DNA of 64,000 bases from Pengzhenrongella sp031582905 (GCF_031582905.1 NZ_CP133990.1:3286001-3350000); one strand, 5' to 3'; positions 55,572 through 64,000 are shown, counted from the first letter of the stretch. The notes: generated by a model from the sequence alone, not told the origin. Numbers and translations are program-made.

Positions 55572-58078
55572 GCGCTGGCTCCCGCGAGGATGTGCAGCTG
55601 GGACATGTCGGGGCTGTCGGAGCCGACGAGCTCGTCGAAGAACGACGGGTCGGCGGCCATGACGGCCTGCTTGACGTCGAGCAGCTCGGTGACGCGGTCC
55701 TTGAGGACCGTGGAACCGACCAGCCCGTGGTCGTCGATCTGGCTGTGCTGGGTGAAGTCGTCCTCGACGATGTCGACGATCTCCTCCACGACGATGGCCA
55801 CGCTGCGGGTGCCCCGCGTGTAGACCACGACGAGCAGCTCCTCGGCAGTGGAGTCCGAGTACCCGCCGAGCAGGCGCTCGAGCCGCACCAGCGGGACGAT
55901 CGCGCCGCGGTACTGGACGACCTCGCGGCCGCCCACGTGCTCGATGACCTCCTGGCGGAGCCGCTCGAGGCGCGTCACCGCAGACAGCGGGATCGCGACC
56001 CGGCGTCCGCCGCCGATGCCGGCGACGAGCACCTGCTCGGCGTCGGCGGCCCGCGCGGCGAGCGCGGCGGTCTGCTCCCAGTCCGTCTCGAGCGCGTCAC
56101 CGGACAGCGTGCGCCGGGCGATGGCCTGGACGTCGAGGATGAGCGAGACGCGCCCGTCGCCGAGCAGGGTGGCGCCGGCGTAGGCGCCGATCGCCTTGAG
56201 CCGCGCGGAGAGGGGCTTGACGACGATCTCCTCGGTGTTGAGCACGCGGTCGACGACGAGCCCGAAGCGCTGGGTGTCGGCCTGCAGGACGGCGATCACC
56301 GTGGGGGTGTCCGCGTCCCGCTCGCCGCCGTACTCCAGGACGTCGCGCAGGCTGACCAGCGGCAGCAGCGTGCCGCGCAGGCGGTAGACCGGCGCCGAGT
56401 TGATGTACTCGATCGCGCCGCCGGCCTTCTGGCCGTCGAGGGCGACGAGCTCGAGCAGGCTGACCTGCGGGATCGCGTACAGCTCACCGGCCGACTCGAC
56501 CGTGAGCGCGGGCATGATCGCGAGCGTCAGCGGGATGCGCAGGCGCCAGGTGGTGCCGCGGCCGACCACGGACTCGACCTCGACGGCCCCGCCGATGGCC
56601 TCGATCTTGGTGCGGACGACGTCCATCCCGACGCCGCGGCCGGACACGTTCGTCACGGCCTCGGCGGTGGAGAACCCGGGCAGGAACAGCATCTGCAGCA
56701 GGTCCTGCGGGCTCATGAGCGCGACCTGCTCGGCGGTGCGCAGTCCGCGCTCGACCGCCTTGGTGCCGACCTTCTCCGGGTCGATGCCCTTGCCGTCGTC
56801 GGTCACCTCGACGACGACCTGGCCACCCGCGTGGTAGGCGCGCAGGGTGAGCAGACCGGTGGGGACCTTGCCGGCCGCGGTGCGGACGTCGGCCGACTCG
56901 ATGCCGTGGTCGACCGCGTTGCGCACGAGGTGCGTCAGCGGGTCCTTCACGGCCTCGAGCAGCGTGCGGTCGAGCTCGGTGTCACCGCCGACCATGTCCA
57001 GACGGACCTGGCGCCCGCAGACGGCGGCGAGGTCGCGGACGATGCGCGGCATCTTGGACCACACGTGGTCGATGGGCTGCATGCGCGTCTTCATGACGCC
57101 CTCCTGCAGCTCGGACGCGATGAGGTTCAGGCGCTGCGCGGAGCGGACGAGGTCGAGGTCGACGTTGCCGTCCGCGAGCCGGCTGATCTGGTTGCGGGCG
57201 AGCACGAGCTCGCCGACCTGGCGCATGAGGGCGTCGAGCAGCTCGACGTCGACACGGATCGAGGTCTCGGACGCCGTGCGCAGACCCGGGGTCTCGGACC
57301 CGGACTCGGCAGCCTTGACCGCCGGCTTGGCGGCCGTCTTCGGCGGCGGCGTGGCAGAGGCACCCGGGGCGCTCTCGCTGACCGGAGCGGGCTGCGGCGC
57401 GGGGACGACGCCGCCGGGCGCCGGGTGGGCGGACGGCGCCGGGTGCGGGCCGGGGTGCTCGACGACGGCGACAGCAGCGGGCGCGGAGGCGGCGACCGGC
57501 GCGGGGGCAGGGGCAGCGACGGGGGCGGGGCCGACAGCGGCAGTCGCGGAGCGGCTGCCCACGAGCCCGGTGCGGGCCGGGGCGGCCGGCGCGGCCACCT
57601 CGACCGGTGCCGCCACGACGTCGTCGGCGGGGGCGACGGCGACGTCCTCCACCGGCGCGATGACCTCCACCGGCGCGTCGACGCTCTGCGCGCGGCCCTC
57701 GAGGACGGTGCGGATCTGCTCGATCACGCCGTCGATCGGGACGTCACCCTCGGTGCCGGACGCCTCGATGCGGCCCAGGATGACCCGGACGGTGTCGACC
57801 ATGAGGAGCAGCACGTCGGTGGTCGGCTGGTCCATGGACCGCCGGCCGTCGCGCAGCTCGACCAGGAGGTTCTCCCCGGCGTGGGCGACGCGCTCCAGGA
57901 GACCGAACGCGAGGAATCCGCTGGTCCCCTTGATGGTGTGGATCGTGCGGAACACGCTGCTGAGCAGCTCGCGTGAGTCGGGCGCGCCCTCGAGCGCGAC
58001 CAGGTCCTGGTCCAGCTGGTCGAGATTCTCGTAGCTCTCGACCAGGAACTCACGGACGATCTCGTCCATGTCTTCCAC
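55568..58078 (-). CDS. cheA: Chemotaxis histidine kinase
   Basis: 836 residues from GTG 58078 (GGAGG 8 nt upstream); an upstream ATG at 58126 lies inside the promoter -10 and cannot be used. HPt domain with His47 in FRTIHTIKGTSG, then about 170 residues of Pro/Ala/Val linker where a P2 domain would be expected, P3 dimerisation (VELLDALMRQVGELVLARNQ), ATP-binding HATPase (LVRNAVDHGIES, DDGKGID, GRGVGMDVV) and a C-terminal CheW-like regulatory domain, followed by a second CheW-like stretch to the end. The missing P2 suggests CheY and CheB dock differently or weakly. Confidence 0.95.
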   Translation of the reverse strand: MEDMDEIVREFLVESYENLDQLDQDLVALEGAPDSRELLSSVFRTIHTIKGTSGFLAFGLLERVAHAGENLLVELRDGRRSMDQPTTDVLLLMVDTVRVILGRIEASGTEGDVPIDGVIEQIRTVLEGRAQSVDAPVEVIAPVEDVAVAPADDVVAAPVEVAAPAAPARTGLVGSRSATAAVGPAPVAAPAPAPVAASAPAAVAVVEHPGPHPAPSAHPAPGGVVPAPQPAPVSESAPGASATPPPKTAAKPAVKAAESGSETPGLRTASETSIRVDVELLDALMRQVGELVLARNQISRLADGNVDLDLVRSAQRLNLIASELQEGVMKTRMQPIDHVWSKMPRIVRDLAAVCGRQVRLDMVGGDTELDRTLLEAVKDPLTHLVRNAVDHGIESADVRTAAGKVPTGLLTLRAYHAGGQVVVEVTDDGKGIDPEKVGTKAVERGLRTAEQVALMSPQDLLQMLFLPGFSTAEAVTNVSGRGVGMDVVRTKIEAIGGAVEVESVVGRGTTWRLRIPLTLAIMPALTVESAGELYAIPQVSLLELVALDGQKAGGAIEYINSAPVYRLRGTLLPLVSLRDVLEYGGERDADTPTVIAVLQADTQRFGLVVDRVLNTEEIVVKPLSARLKAIGAYAGATLLGDGRVSLILDVQAIARRTLSGDALETDWEQTAALAARAADAEQVLVAGIGGGRRVAIPLSAVTRLERLRQEVIEHVGGREVVQYRGAIVPLVRLERLLGGYSDSTAEELLVVVYTRGTRSVAIVVEEIVDIVEDDFTQHSQIDDHGLVGSTVLKDRVTELLDVKQAVMAADPSFFDELVGSDSPDMSQLHILAGASA

Positions 58079-58116
58079 GACGTCTGCCTCCCTGTGCTGA
58101 CCGCTGTCTTCCGGTC

Positions 58117-58144
58117 TCATCGACACGGAGGGCGCGCACGTGAG
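58117..58144 (-). promoter_or_regulatory. Sigma-28/WhiG-like promoter of cheA
   Basis: On the minus strand CTCA (58144-58141), 16 bp, GTCGATGA (58124-58117), 38 bp before GTG 58078. Position fixes the cheA start downstream of 58117. Confidence 0.6.
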
Positions 58145-58287
58145 GAGGACGGCGGGGCAGGTGGGGCGAGATGAGGCGCAGGCGGTGCGGTGTCCGCCCG
58201 GTGCAGGTGCACGTGCAGGTGCGGGTGAGGCGGGCCGCGGGTGCAGGTACGGGTGAGGCGGGCCGCGGACGCGGAGGTCGGAGCGGG
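58145..58287. other. Spacer between csrA and the cheA promoter
   Basis: Contains a degenerate GCAGGTGC/GCAGGTAC direct repeat (58202-58250) and a repeated GTGAGGCGGGCCGCGG. No gene or clear terminator. Confidence 0.35.
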
Positions 58288-58524
58288 TCAGCCGGCGTGC
58301 GGCGGCATGAGGCGACGCAGGGCGTCGACCGCGGCGTCGTCGGCGGTGGAGGCCTCGACGTTCGCCTGGGTGACCGCCTCGATGACCTCGGCGCGGTTGA
58401 TGACCACGGACCGGGGGGCGTCGATGCCGAGGCGGACGCCGTCGCTGCGCACCTCGAGGACGGTGAGGACGACGTCGTCCCCGATCATCAGTCGCTCACC
58501 GACGCGACGGCTCAGGACCAGCAT
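58288..58524 (-). CDS. csrA: Carbon storage regulator CsrA
   Basis: 78 residues from ATG 58524. Typical start MLVLSRRVGERLMIGDDV, RNA-binding VRLGIDAPRSVVINRAEV, and a C-terminal helix extended to MPPHAG. RNA-binding post-transcriptional regulator that commonly restrains flagellin translation together with FliW; no fliW is in the window. Follows the FlhF-like gene by 43 bp. Confidence 0.95.
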   Translation of the reverse strand: MLVLSRRVGERLMIGDDVVLTVLEVRSDGVRLGIDAPRSVVINRAEVIEAVTQANVEASTADDAAVDALRRLMPPHAG

Positions 58525-58567
58525 GGGTCGACAGTACCCGCCGGACGGCGGCCCACGACCGGATGGC

Positions 58568-59947
58568 CTAGTCCCAGCGGGCGCCGGCGTCGAGCCGCTC
58601 GCTGAGCACCGCAGCCCAGACCACCGGCGTCGCGGGCAGCCCGTCGAGCCAGCCGACCGGTGCGCCGAGGTCGAGCACGGTCCCGGGGTCCTGCGTCGCG
58701 TGCACCCAGGTGGCAGCCAGGGCGTCGATCGGGCGGGTCCCGGCGACGTCGCGCATCCAGGCGCGCAGGTCGGTGGTCTTGCGGCGCGCGTCCACCACGG
58801 CCCAGCACTGCTCGGGGGCGAGCGCGGCGATGAGCTGGGCGGCGGCGGCGCGGTCCTCGGGCTCCGGGCCGACGCCGACGGCGACGACCCCCACCTGCTC
58901 ACCGTCGGCGACCTTGTCGCGGTGGCGTGCCGCCGCGGTCGGGTTGGGCAGGCGGCGGCGGTGACCCGCGACGGGCGGCATCGCGCCGGCCAGGGCGACG
59001 TCGCCGGGCTCGAGGTGGGCGCGCTGGGCGAGCTGGACCGCGACCGGCAGCGCCGCGGTCCCCTCCCCCACGACGACGACGACGGCGCCCGGCGTGCGCT
59101 CCGGCGCGGGCGGCCGCGGGAGTCCGGCGAGCAGTCGGGACAGCGGCATCGGCTCGTCGCTCGGCCCGGGGCCCAGCACGGAGGCCGGGACGCCGAGCGC
59201 CAGCAGGGCGCGCCGGTCACCGCCGGTGGGGGCGCCGGTCGGGTCGTCGGCGACGGGGGTCGCCTCTGGGGCCGGGTCAGGGGGCGAGTCGGCGGTCGAG
59301 TCGGCGGGTCCCGCCGGTGCCGGAGCCGGATGCGCGTCGAGCGCCGTCAGGGGGCCGAACGTCGCGGCCGTGACCGTCGCGCCGCGCGGGGCGAAGCGGG
59401 CGGCGGGGTGCTGCGGGCGCGGCGGGGCGTCGTCGTCCGACGGAGGAGGGGGTGGCGCGTCGGCCCGGGCCGAGGACGCGGCGTCGGGCACGGTCGCCGA
59501 CGCGGAACCCGCCTGCGCCGGCGCCGGCGGTGCCGGTCTCGCCGGCGGCGCGGGGTGGACGTCGGCCATGTCGTCGATCGAGGCGAGCAGCCGGGCGAAC
59601 CCGTCGCCGTCGGTGGACACCCGTGGACCGGCGGTCCCGGTCGACCCGCCCGCGGGGGCAGCGCGACCGGCGGTGGCGCCGTCACCGCCGTCGGCCGCGT
59701 CGGCGGCGTCGAGCAGCGCGGACATGCCGACCGGCCCGGGGGACGCCGGGCGCGGGACGCGCGGACCCGGACGACGGTCCGGGACCTCGACGGTCACCTC
59801 GAAGTGCTCCTTGGCGAAGAACCCGGCGACACCACCGGTGCGCACCCGCTCGGCCTTGACCACCACCGCGTCGGGGCCCATCTCCGCACGGACGCGGTGC
59901 ATGAGGGCGGGGAGGTCGTCACCGTCAAGCAGCAACCGCCTGGGCAT
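58568..59947 (-). CDS. FlhF-like protein with degenerate P-loop
   Basis: 459 residues from ATG 59947, overlapping the end of flhA by 23 bp. The N terminus (RRLLLDGDDLPALMHRVRAEMGPDAVVVKAERVR) and position right after flhA are as in FlhF. A 150-residue Pro/Ala/Asp linker follows. The place of the SRP-type G domain has VVVVVGEGTAALPVAVQLA, which keeps the strand and loop geometry but lacks the Lys-Thr of GxGKT; a later VGVVAVGVGPEPEDRAAAAQL and CWAVVDARRKTTDL fit the fold. Probably a non-GTPase structural descendant of FlhF involved in flagellar placement (inference). Confidence 0.75.
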   Translation of the reverse strand: MPRRLLLDGDDLPALMHRVRAEMGPDAVVVKAERVRTGGVAGFFAKEHFEVTVEVPDRRPGPRVPRPASPGPVGMSALLDAADAADGGDGATAGRAAPAGGSTGTAGPRVSTDGDGFARLLASIDDMADVHPAPPARPAPPAPAQAGSASATVPDAASSARADAPPPPPSDDDAPPRPQHPAARFAPRGATVTAATFGPLTALDAHPAPAPAGPADSTADSPPDPAPEATPVADDPTGAPTGGDRRALLALGVPASVLGPGPSDEPMPLSRLLAGLPRPPAPERTPGAVVVVVGEGTAALPVAVQLAQRAHLEPGDVALAGAMPPVAGHRRRLPNPTAAARHRDKVADGEQVGVVAVGVGPEPEDRAAAAQLIAALAPEQCWAVVDARRKTTDLRAWMRDVAGTRPIDALAATWVHATQDPGTVLDLGAPVGWLDGLPATPVVWAAVLSERLDAGARWD

Positions 59948-61984
59948 CACGCACCGTCCCCACCGTCTCGATCCGCAGACCGGAATCGGTCACCTCGTTG
60001 TACGACAGTACGGGCAGCTCGGGCGTCGCGAGGAGCACCAGCGCGCGCAGCGGCGCACGCAGTGCGGGGCGCACGCGAGCACCACCGGGAACCCCGCACG
60101 CTCCGCGTTCTCCACACCGGCGCGCACCGAGCCGAGCAGCCCGTCGACCCGCACGGGGTCCAGCATGATCTGCATCCCGCCGTCGGCCGGCCGCAGCGAC
60201 TCGACGAGCTGCTGCTCCACCATCGGGTCCACCACCAGGACGCGCAGCACGCCGTCGACCCCGTAGGGGGCGGCGAGCGCCGGGCCGAGCGCGGAGCGCG
60301 CCGCCTCGACGAGCCCGCCGACGTGGGTGGTCTCCTTGGCGCGCAGCGACAGCGCCTCGAGGATGCGGCCGAGGTCGCGGATCGGCACGCCCTCGTCGAG
60401 CAGGCCGTGCAGCACGCGCTGCACCTCGCCGAGGCTGAGCAGCCCCGGGACGAGCTCGTCGACGACCGACGGGTTGACGGCCTTCACACCCTCGGTGAGC
60501 ACGCGGACGTCCTCCCGGGTCAGCAGGCGCGACGCGTGCTTGGCGATGATCGAGCCGAGGTGGGTGATGAGCACCGACACCCGGTCGACGACGGTCGCGC
60601 CGGACATCTCCGCGGCGTGCCGCAGCTCGGCCGGGACCCACTTGCCCGCAAGCCCGAACACCGGCTCGTGCACGGCCTGGCCGGGGAGCGCGTCGAGGGC
60701 GTCCCCGAGCGCGAGCACGCGCCCCGGCGGCAGCTCGCCCCGGCCGACCTCGACCCCGGAGATGCGCACGGCGTACGTGCCGCGCGGCAGGTCGACGGAG
60801 TCCCGGGTGCGCACGGGCGGGACGACGACGCCGAGGTCGAACGCGATCTTGCGGCGCAGCCCGCGGACGCGGGACAGCAGGTCGCCGTCGCCGCCACCGA
60901 CGAGGTCCACGAGGTCGGGGGCGAGCAGGATCTCCAGGGCGTGCACGCGCATCTGCTCGATGAGCGCCTCCGGGGTGTCGGGAGCGGAGGCGGCCGCCCC
61001 GGGCAGGGCCTTCGCCGCCGCGTCCGCGGCCTCGGCGGCGTCGTCGCGGGCCTTGCTGCGCTGCGCCGCGATGAGGAGCACGCCGCCGACCAGCACGAAC
61101 GGGATCTTGGGCAGGCCGGGGATGAGTGCCATCGCGATCGCGGAGGCACCGGCGATCTGCAGTGCCTGGCGGGACTGCGTGAGCTGCTTGCTCGCGGCGG
61201 TGCCGAGGTCGCCGTCGGCGGTCGCACGGGTGACGATGATGCCGCTGGAGACCGAGAGCAGCAGCGCGGGGATCTGGGTGACGAGGCCGTCGCCGATGGT
61301 CAGGAGGCTGAACCGCTCGACCGCCTCGCCGGGGGCCATGCCCATCTGGACCATCCCGATGATGATCCCGCCGACCAGGTTGATGACCGTGATGATGATG
61401 CCGGCGATGGCGTCGCCCTTGACGAACTTCGAGCCACCGTCCATCGCGCCGTAGAAGTCGGCCTCGCCGGCGACGTCGGCGCGGCGCTTGCGGGCGGTGT
61501 CCTCGTCGATGAGGCCGGAGTTGAGGTCGGCGTCGATGGCCATCTGCTTGCCGGGCATCGCGTCCAGGGTGAAGCGCGCCCCGACCTCGGCGACGCGGCC
61601 GGCGCCGTTGGTGATGACGACGAACTGGATCACCACGAGGATCAGGAAGATCACCAGGCCGATGATGAGCGAGCCGCCCACCACGAAGTGGCCGAAGGCG
61701 GCGATGACCTCACCGGCGTACCCGTTGCCGAGCACGAGGCGGGTCGAGGCGACGTTGAGGCCCAGCCGGAACAGCGTCGCGATGAGCAGCAGCGACGGGA
61801 AGATCGAGAAGTCCAGCGGCCGCTTGACGTACATCGACGTCAGCAGGATCACGAGCGAGCCGACGATGTTGACCACGATCAGCATGTCCAGCGCCGGCGC
61901 CGGCAGCGGCACGACCAGCAGCATCACGATGCCGACGACACCCGCCGGCACGGCGAGCCCGGCGATGTTCCGGTTCTTGGGCAT
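59925..61984 (-). CDS. flhA: Flagellar export gate protein FlhA (frameshift near the end)
   Basis: Repaired length 686 residues from ATG 61984 (AGAGG 5 nt upstream). About eight N-terminal helices with RLGLNVASTRLVLG and the FHIPEP cytoplasmic loop (GARFTLDAMPGKQMAIDADLNSG, near 61560). The C-terminal domain carries LGRILEALSLRAKETTHVG. One base is missing at G4 60066-60069; repaired end is ELPVLSYNEVTDSGLRIETVG. Core of the flagellar type III export gate, energised by proton motive force. Confidence 0.96.
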
Positions 61985-62036
61985 GAGGTCCTCTGGGTCG
62001 GTGCGGACGCGGGCGCGACTGCCGCTCGTGCTCCTC

Positions 62037-62064
62037 TCATCGGGCGCAACGTCCCCTTTGTGAG
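62037..62064 (-). promoter_or_regulatory. Sigma-28/WhiG-like promoter of flhA
   Basis: On the minus strand CTCA (62064-62061), 16 bp, CCCGATGA (62044-62037), 52 bp before ATG 61984. Confidence 0.7.
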
Positions 62065-62130
62065 CCTTGCGCGGCGGTCCCGCATCACCCGTGGTCCACC
62101 CGCGCCCACCCCGCCGACGCACCTTTCGCC

Positions 62131-62186
62131 CAGTGCGACGTTCCGGACCGTTCACGCGCCCCGAACGCTCCGCGACGTCACACTCG
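62131..62186. repeat. Degenerate copy of the GAGTGCGACGTTC palindrome
   Basis: Left arm CAGTGCGACGTTCCGGACC (62131-62149) is intact; the right arm (GCGACGTCACACTCGGC) has several changes. First of three neighbouring copies in the flhB-flhA spacer. Confidence 0.6.
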
Positions 62187-62200
62187 GCACCCGCTCCCGG

Positions 62201-62260
62201 CCCAGTGCGACGTTCCGCACCTCATCAGGCACTCATACGGTGCAGAACGTCGCACTCGGC
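62201..62260. repeat. Intact copy of the GAGTGCGACGTTC palindrome
   Basis: CCCAGTGCGACGTTCCGCACC (62201-62221, split here as 21 bases only in position) pairs with GGTGCAGAACGTCGCACTCG (62239-62258) across a 17-nt loop. Lies 3' of flhB and upstream of flhA, so it could terminate flhB transcription. Confidence 0.8.
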
Positions 62261-62279
62261 GGGTGAGCACTGCGGATGC

Positions 62280-62301
62280 GGTGCGGAACGTCGCACTCGG
62301 C
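62280..62301. repeat. Single arm of the GAGTGCGACGTTC palindrome
   Basis: GGTGCGGAACGTCGCACTCG plus two bases, identical in core to the right arm of the copy at 62201-62260, without a matching left arm of its own; it could pair with the other copy's left arm. Confidence 0.7.
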
Positions 62302-62321
62302 GGGGTGGCGGCCCCTGCGGG

Positions 62322-63440
62322 TCAGGCGGCGCGGCGCGACGGTTGAGGGCGTGACGTCTCGGGGACCCGGTGGGTGCCCTGGGCCGCCCCCCGCCGACGC
62401 AGGGCCATGACGAACGCGAGCACCTTGGCCACCTGGGTGAACAGCTCCGCGGGGATCTCCTGCCCCAGCTCGCACGCCGCGTGCAGGGCGCGGGCCAACG
62501 GGATGTCCTCGACCAGCGGGACGCGCTTGTCGTTCGCCTCGGCGCGGATGCGCGCGGCGACGTGACCGGCCCCCTTGGCGACGACGCGGGGTGCACCGGT
62601 CCCGGGCTCGTAGCGCAGCGCGACGGCGACATGCGTGGGGTTGACCAGGACGACGTCGGCGTCGCCGATCGCGGCCATCATGCGGTTGCGGCTCATCGCG
62701 AGCTGCTTGGACCGGATTGCGCCCTTGAGCAGCGGGTCGCCCTCGGAGTTCTTGTTCTCGTCCTTGACCTCCTTGAGCGTCATCTTCGTCTTCTTGCGGT
62801 TCTGCTTGCCGACGAAGATGACGTCGACGATCGCGAGCCCGATGCCGGCCACGACGGCCGTGCGCATCAGCGTGGCGATGCCGTTCCCGGCGACGTCGAG
62901 CACCGCATGCAGCGACAACCCGCCCGACGCCAGGAGGATCGGCGTGATGCTCTGCACCACGGTGGTCAGCACGACGCCGATGACGACGGTCTTGAGCAGC
63001 GACTTGCCGCCCTGCCACCACGTCTGCACACCCACCAGGCGCTTGAGGCCGGCGAGGATGTTCAGCGGCTTGAACGTCGGCTTCAGCTTCTTCGTCGAGA
63101 TGTGCAGGCCCCCCTGGGCGGCCGCGGAGACGATCGCGGCGACCACGACGACGGCCATGAGCGGTGCCACCGTGAGCAGCACGGACCCGAGCCCGTCGCC
63201 GACGGCACGCAGTGCGAGCGCGGGGTCGGGGTTCGCGACGACGTCCCGCACCGCCTGCAGCTGGTCGACGGCGGCCTCGCTGCCGGCGGTGAGCACCACG
63301 CTCAGCATCACGCCCGCGGCGCCCATGCCGAGCCAGGCCGAGACGTCCTGCGAGCGCTGGAGCGCACCGTCCTTGCGGTTCTGCTTCTGGCGCTTCGGGG
63401 TGGCGTTCTCGGTCTTGTCCTGCCCACCGCCCCCGCTCAC
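62322..63440 (-). CDS. flhB: Flagellar export switch protein FlhB
   Basis: 372 residues from GTG 63440, overlapping the fliR stop (GTGA). Four membrane helices after a polar start (GQDKTENATPKRQKQNRKDG), then the cytoplasmic domain with LKEVKDENKNSEGDP and the autocleavage site NPTH in DVVLVNPTHVAVALRYE. C-terminal tail is basic (THRVPETSRPQPSRRAA). Switches export specificity from hook to filament substrates. Confidence 0.96.
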   Translation of the reverse strand: MSGGGGQDKTENATPKRQKQNRKDGALQRSQDVSAWLGMGAAGVMLSVVLTAGSEAAVDQLQAVRDVVANPDPALALRAVGDGLGSVLLTVAPLMAVVVVAAIVSAAAQGGLHISTKKLKPTFKPLNILAGLKRLVGVQTWWQGGKSLLKTVVIGVVLTTVVQSITPILLASGGLSLHAVLDVAGNGIATLMRTAVVAGIGLAIVDVIFVGKQNRKKTKMTLKEVKDENKNSEGDPLLKGAIRSKQLAMSRNRMMAAIGDADVVLVNPTHVAVALRYEPGTGAPRVVAKGAGHVAARIRAEANDKRVPLVEDIPLARALHAACELGQEIPAELFTQVAKVLAFVMALRRRGAAQGTHRVPETSRPQPSRRAA

Positions 63441-64000
63441 GGACTCACCCCGATGACGGTGCGGACGGCGTCGTCGGTCAGGGACGACACCATGCCGGGC
63501 AGCGCGAGGTAGGCCATGCCGCCGAGGCTCAGCGTGAGCAGGATCTTCAGCGGGAAGCCGAGCGCGAACGCGTTGAGGGCGGGAGCGACGCGGGTGAGCA
63601 GGCCGAGGCCGACGTCGGCCAGGAACAGCACGACGGCGAGCGGCCCGGCGACCTGGAGGGCGGCGAGGAACATCCCCGTCAGCCCCTCGGCGCTGGCGGC
63701 GGCCATCGCGGCGAGGTCGAGGGAGGTGCCGAGCGGGATGACGTCGAACGTGCGCACGAGGCCGCCGATGACCATCTGGTAGCCGTCGGAGACGAACAGC
63801 AGGACGACCGCGGTCATCTGGTAGAGACGCTGCAGCTGGGCACCGCTGGTCTGGTTGAGCGGGTCGAACGCGGCGGCCATCTGGAACCCGGCGAACAGGT
63901 CGAGCAGGGCACCGGCGGACTGCACCGCGGCGAACACGAGCGCGACGAGGAAGCCGAGTGCCGCGCCGATGAGCACCTGCATGAGGAGCTGGCCGACGAA
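63437..64000 (-). CDS. fliR: Flagellar export protein FliR (N terminus beyond window)
   Basis: About 187 C-terminal residues are visible up to the right edge. Hydrophobic helices with LLMQVLIGAALGFLVALV, AGFQMAAAFDPLNQTSG and LLTRVAPALNAFALGFPLKI, all FliR features. Component of the export-gate membrane ring with FliP and FliQ, which should lie to the right. Coupled to flhB by a 4-bp overlap. Confidence 0.95.
   Translation of the reverse strand, partial: FVGQLLMQVLIGAALGFLVALVFAAVQSAGALLDLFAGFQMAAAFDPLNQTSGAQLQRLYQMTAVVLLFVSDGYQMVIGGLVRTFDVIPLGTSLDLAAMAAASAEGLTGMFLAALQVAGPLAVVLFLADVGLGLLTRVAPALNAFALGFPLKILLTLSLGGMAYLALPGMVSSLTDDAVRTVIGVSP

Noticed and set aside
58079..58126. Start of cheA at ATG 58126
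   Set aside because: It lies within the predicted -10 element; GTG 58078 has GGAGG at ideal spacing.
6850..60069. Programmed ribosomal frameshifting or mass pseudogenisation
   Set aside because: No slippery heptamers with downstream pseudoknots are shared, and the shifts occur in essential-type genes always with the same one-base loss in a G/C run.
58241..62266. A 1,341-codon plus-strand open frame
   Set aside because: Antisense to csrA, the FlhF-like gene and flhA, all of which have clear family motifs.
1..64000. tRNA, rRNA, insertion sequences, prophage genes
   Set aside because: None seen on either strand; no transposase, integrase or inverted-repeat-bounded element is recognisable.

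Overview
The window is about 73% G+C and carries flagellar (fliR, flhB, flhA), chemotaxis and csrA genes, a secreted pectinesterase, an LCP ligase, class-E-type LAxTG sorting and Actinobacteria-style glycosyltransferases. This fits a motile, plant-polymer-degrading actinobacterium of the Cellulomonas type (inference; no rRNA or other marker gene is present).

Layout. (1) 1-5587, minus: a very large secreted pectinesterase, cut by the left edge, with a well-formed promoter flanked by two operator-like palindromes. (2) 6096-13841, plus: a tightly coupled operon with two glycosyltransferases, a lipoprotein, an ABC-2 polysaccharide exporter (permease and ATPase), UDP-GlcNAc 2-epimerase and a DUF6270 protein. 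(3) 13877-41344, minus: about 27 kb of mostly overlapping genes that form a Wzx/Wzy-type exopolysaccharide locus. It runs from the initiating sugar-phosphate transferase through glycosyltransferases, flippase, Wzy polymerase, LCP ligase and UDP-ManNAc dehydrogenase to a secreted beta-propeller protein and a roughly 1,898-residue FkbM methyltransferase/glycosyltransferase chimera. (4) 41555-47180: the Wzz/BY-kinase, an LADTG surface protein, a DUF4012 membrane protein and a low-molecular-weight tyrosine phosphatase. (5) 47356-64000, minus: cheB-cheR-cheY-cheX-cheY and a CheX-like gene, two tandem MCPs, cheA-cheW, csrA, an FlhF-like protein, flhA, flhB and fliR (cut by the right edge).

How it works together. 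The wecB product makes UDP-ManNAc, and the wecC product oxidises it to UDP-ManNAcA for the surface glycan. Chains started by the sugar transferase are extended, flipped, polymerised and probably attached to peptidoglycan by the LCP enzyme, under kinase/phosphatase control. A second, ABC-exported glycan probably shares precursors. The same promoter architecture (CTCA-N16-CCGATGA, sigma-28/WhiG-like) precedes cheB, MCP2, cheA, flhA and the LADTG protein. Weaker matches lie in the divergent promoter region of the exopolysaccharide genes, so motility and surface coat may be co-regulated.

Data quality. Nineteen single-base deletions, nearly all in short G or C runs, break otherwise normal genes. 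Restoring one base at each gives intact reading frames with family-typical ends. I treat these as sequencing errors and give each gene its full repaired extent.
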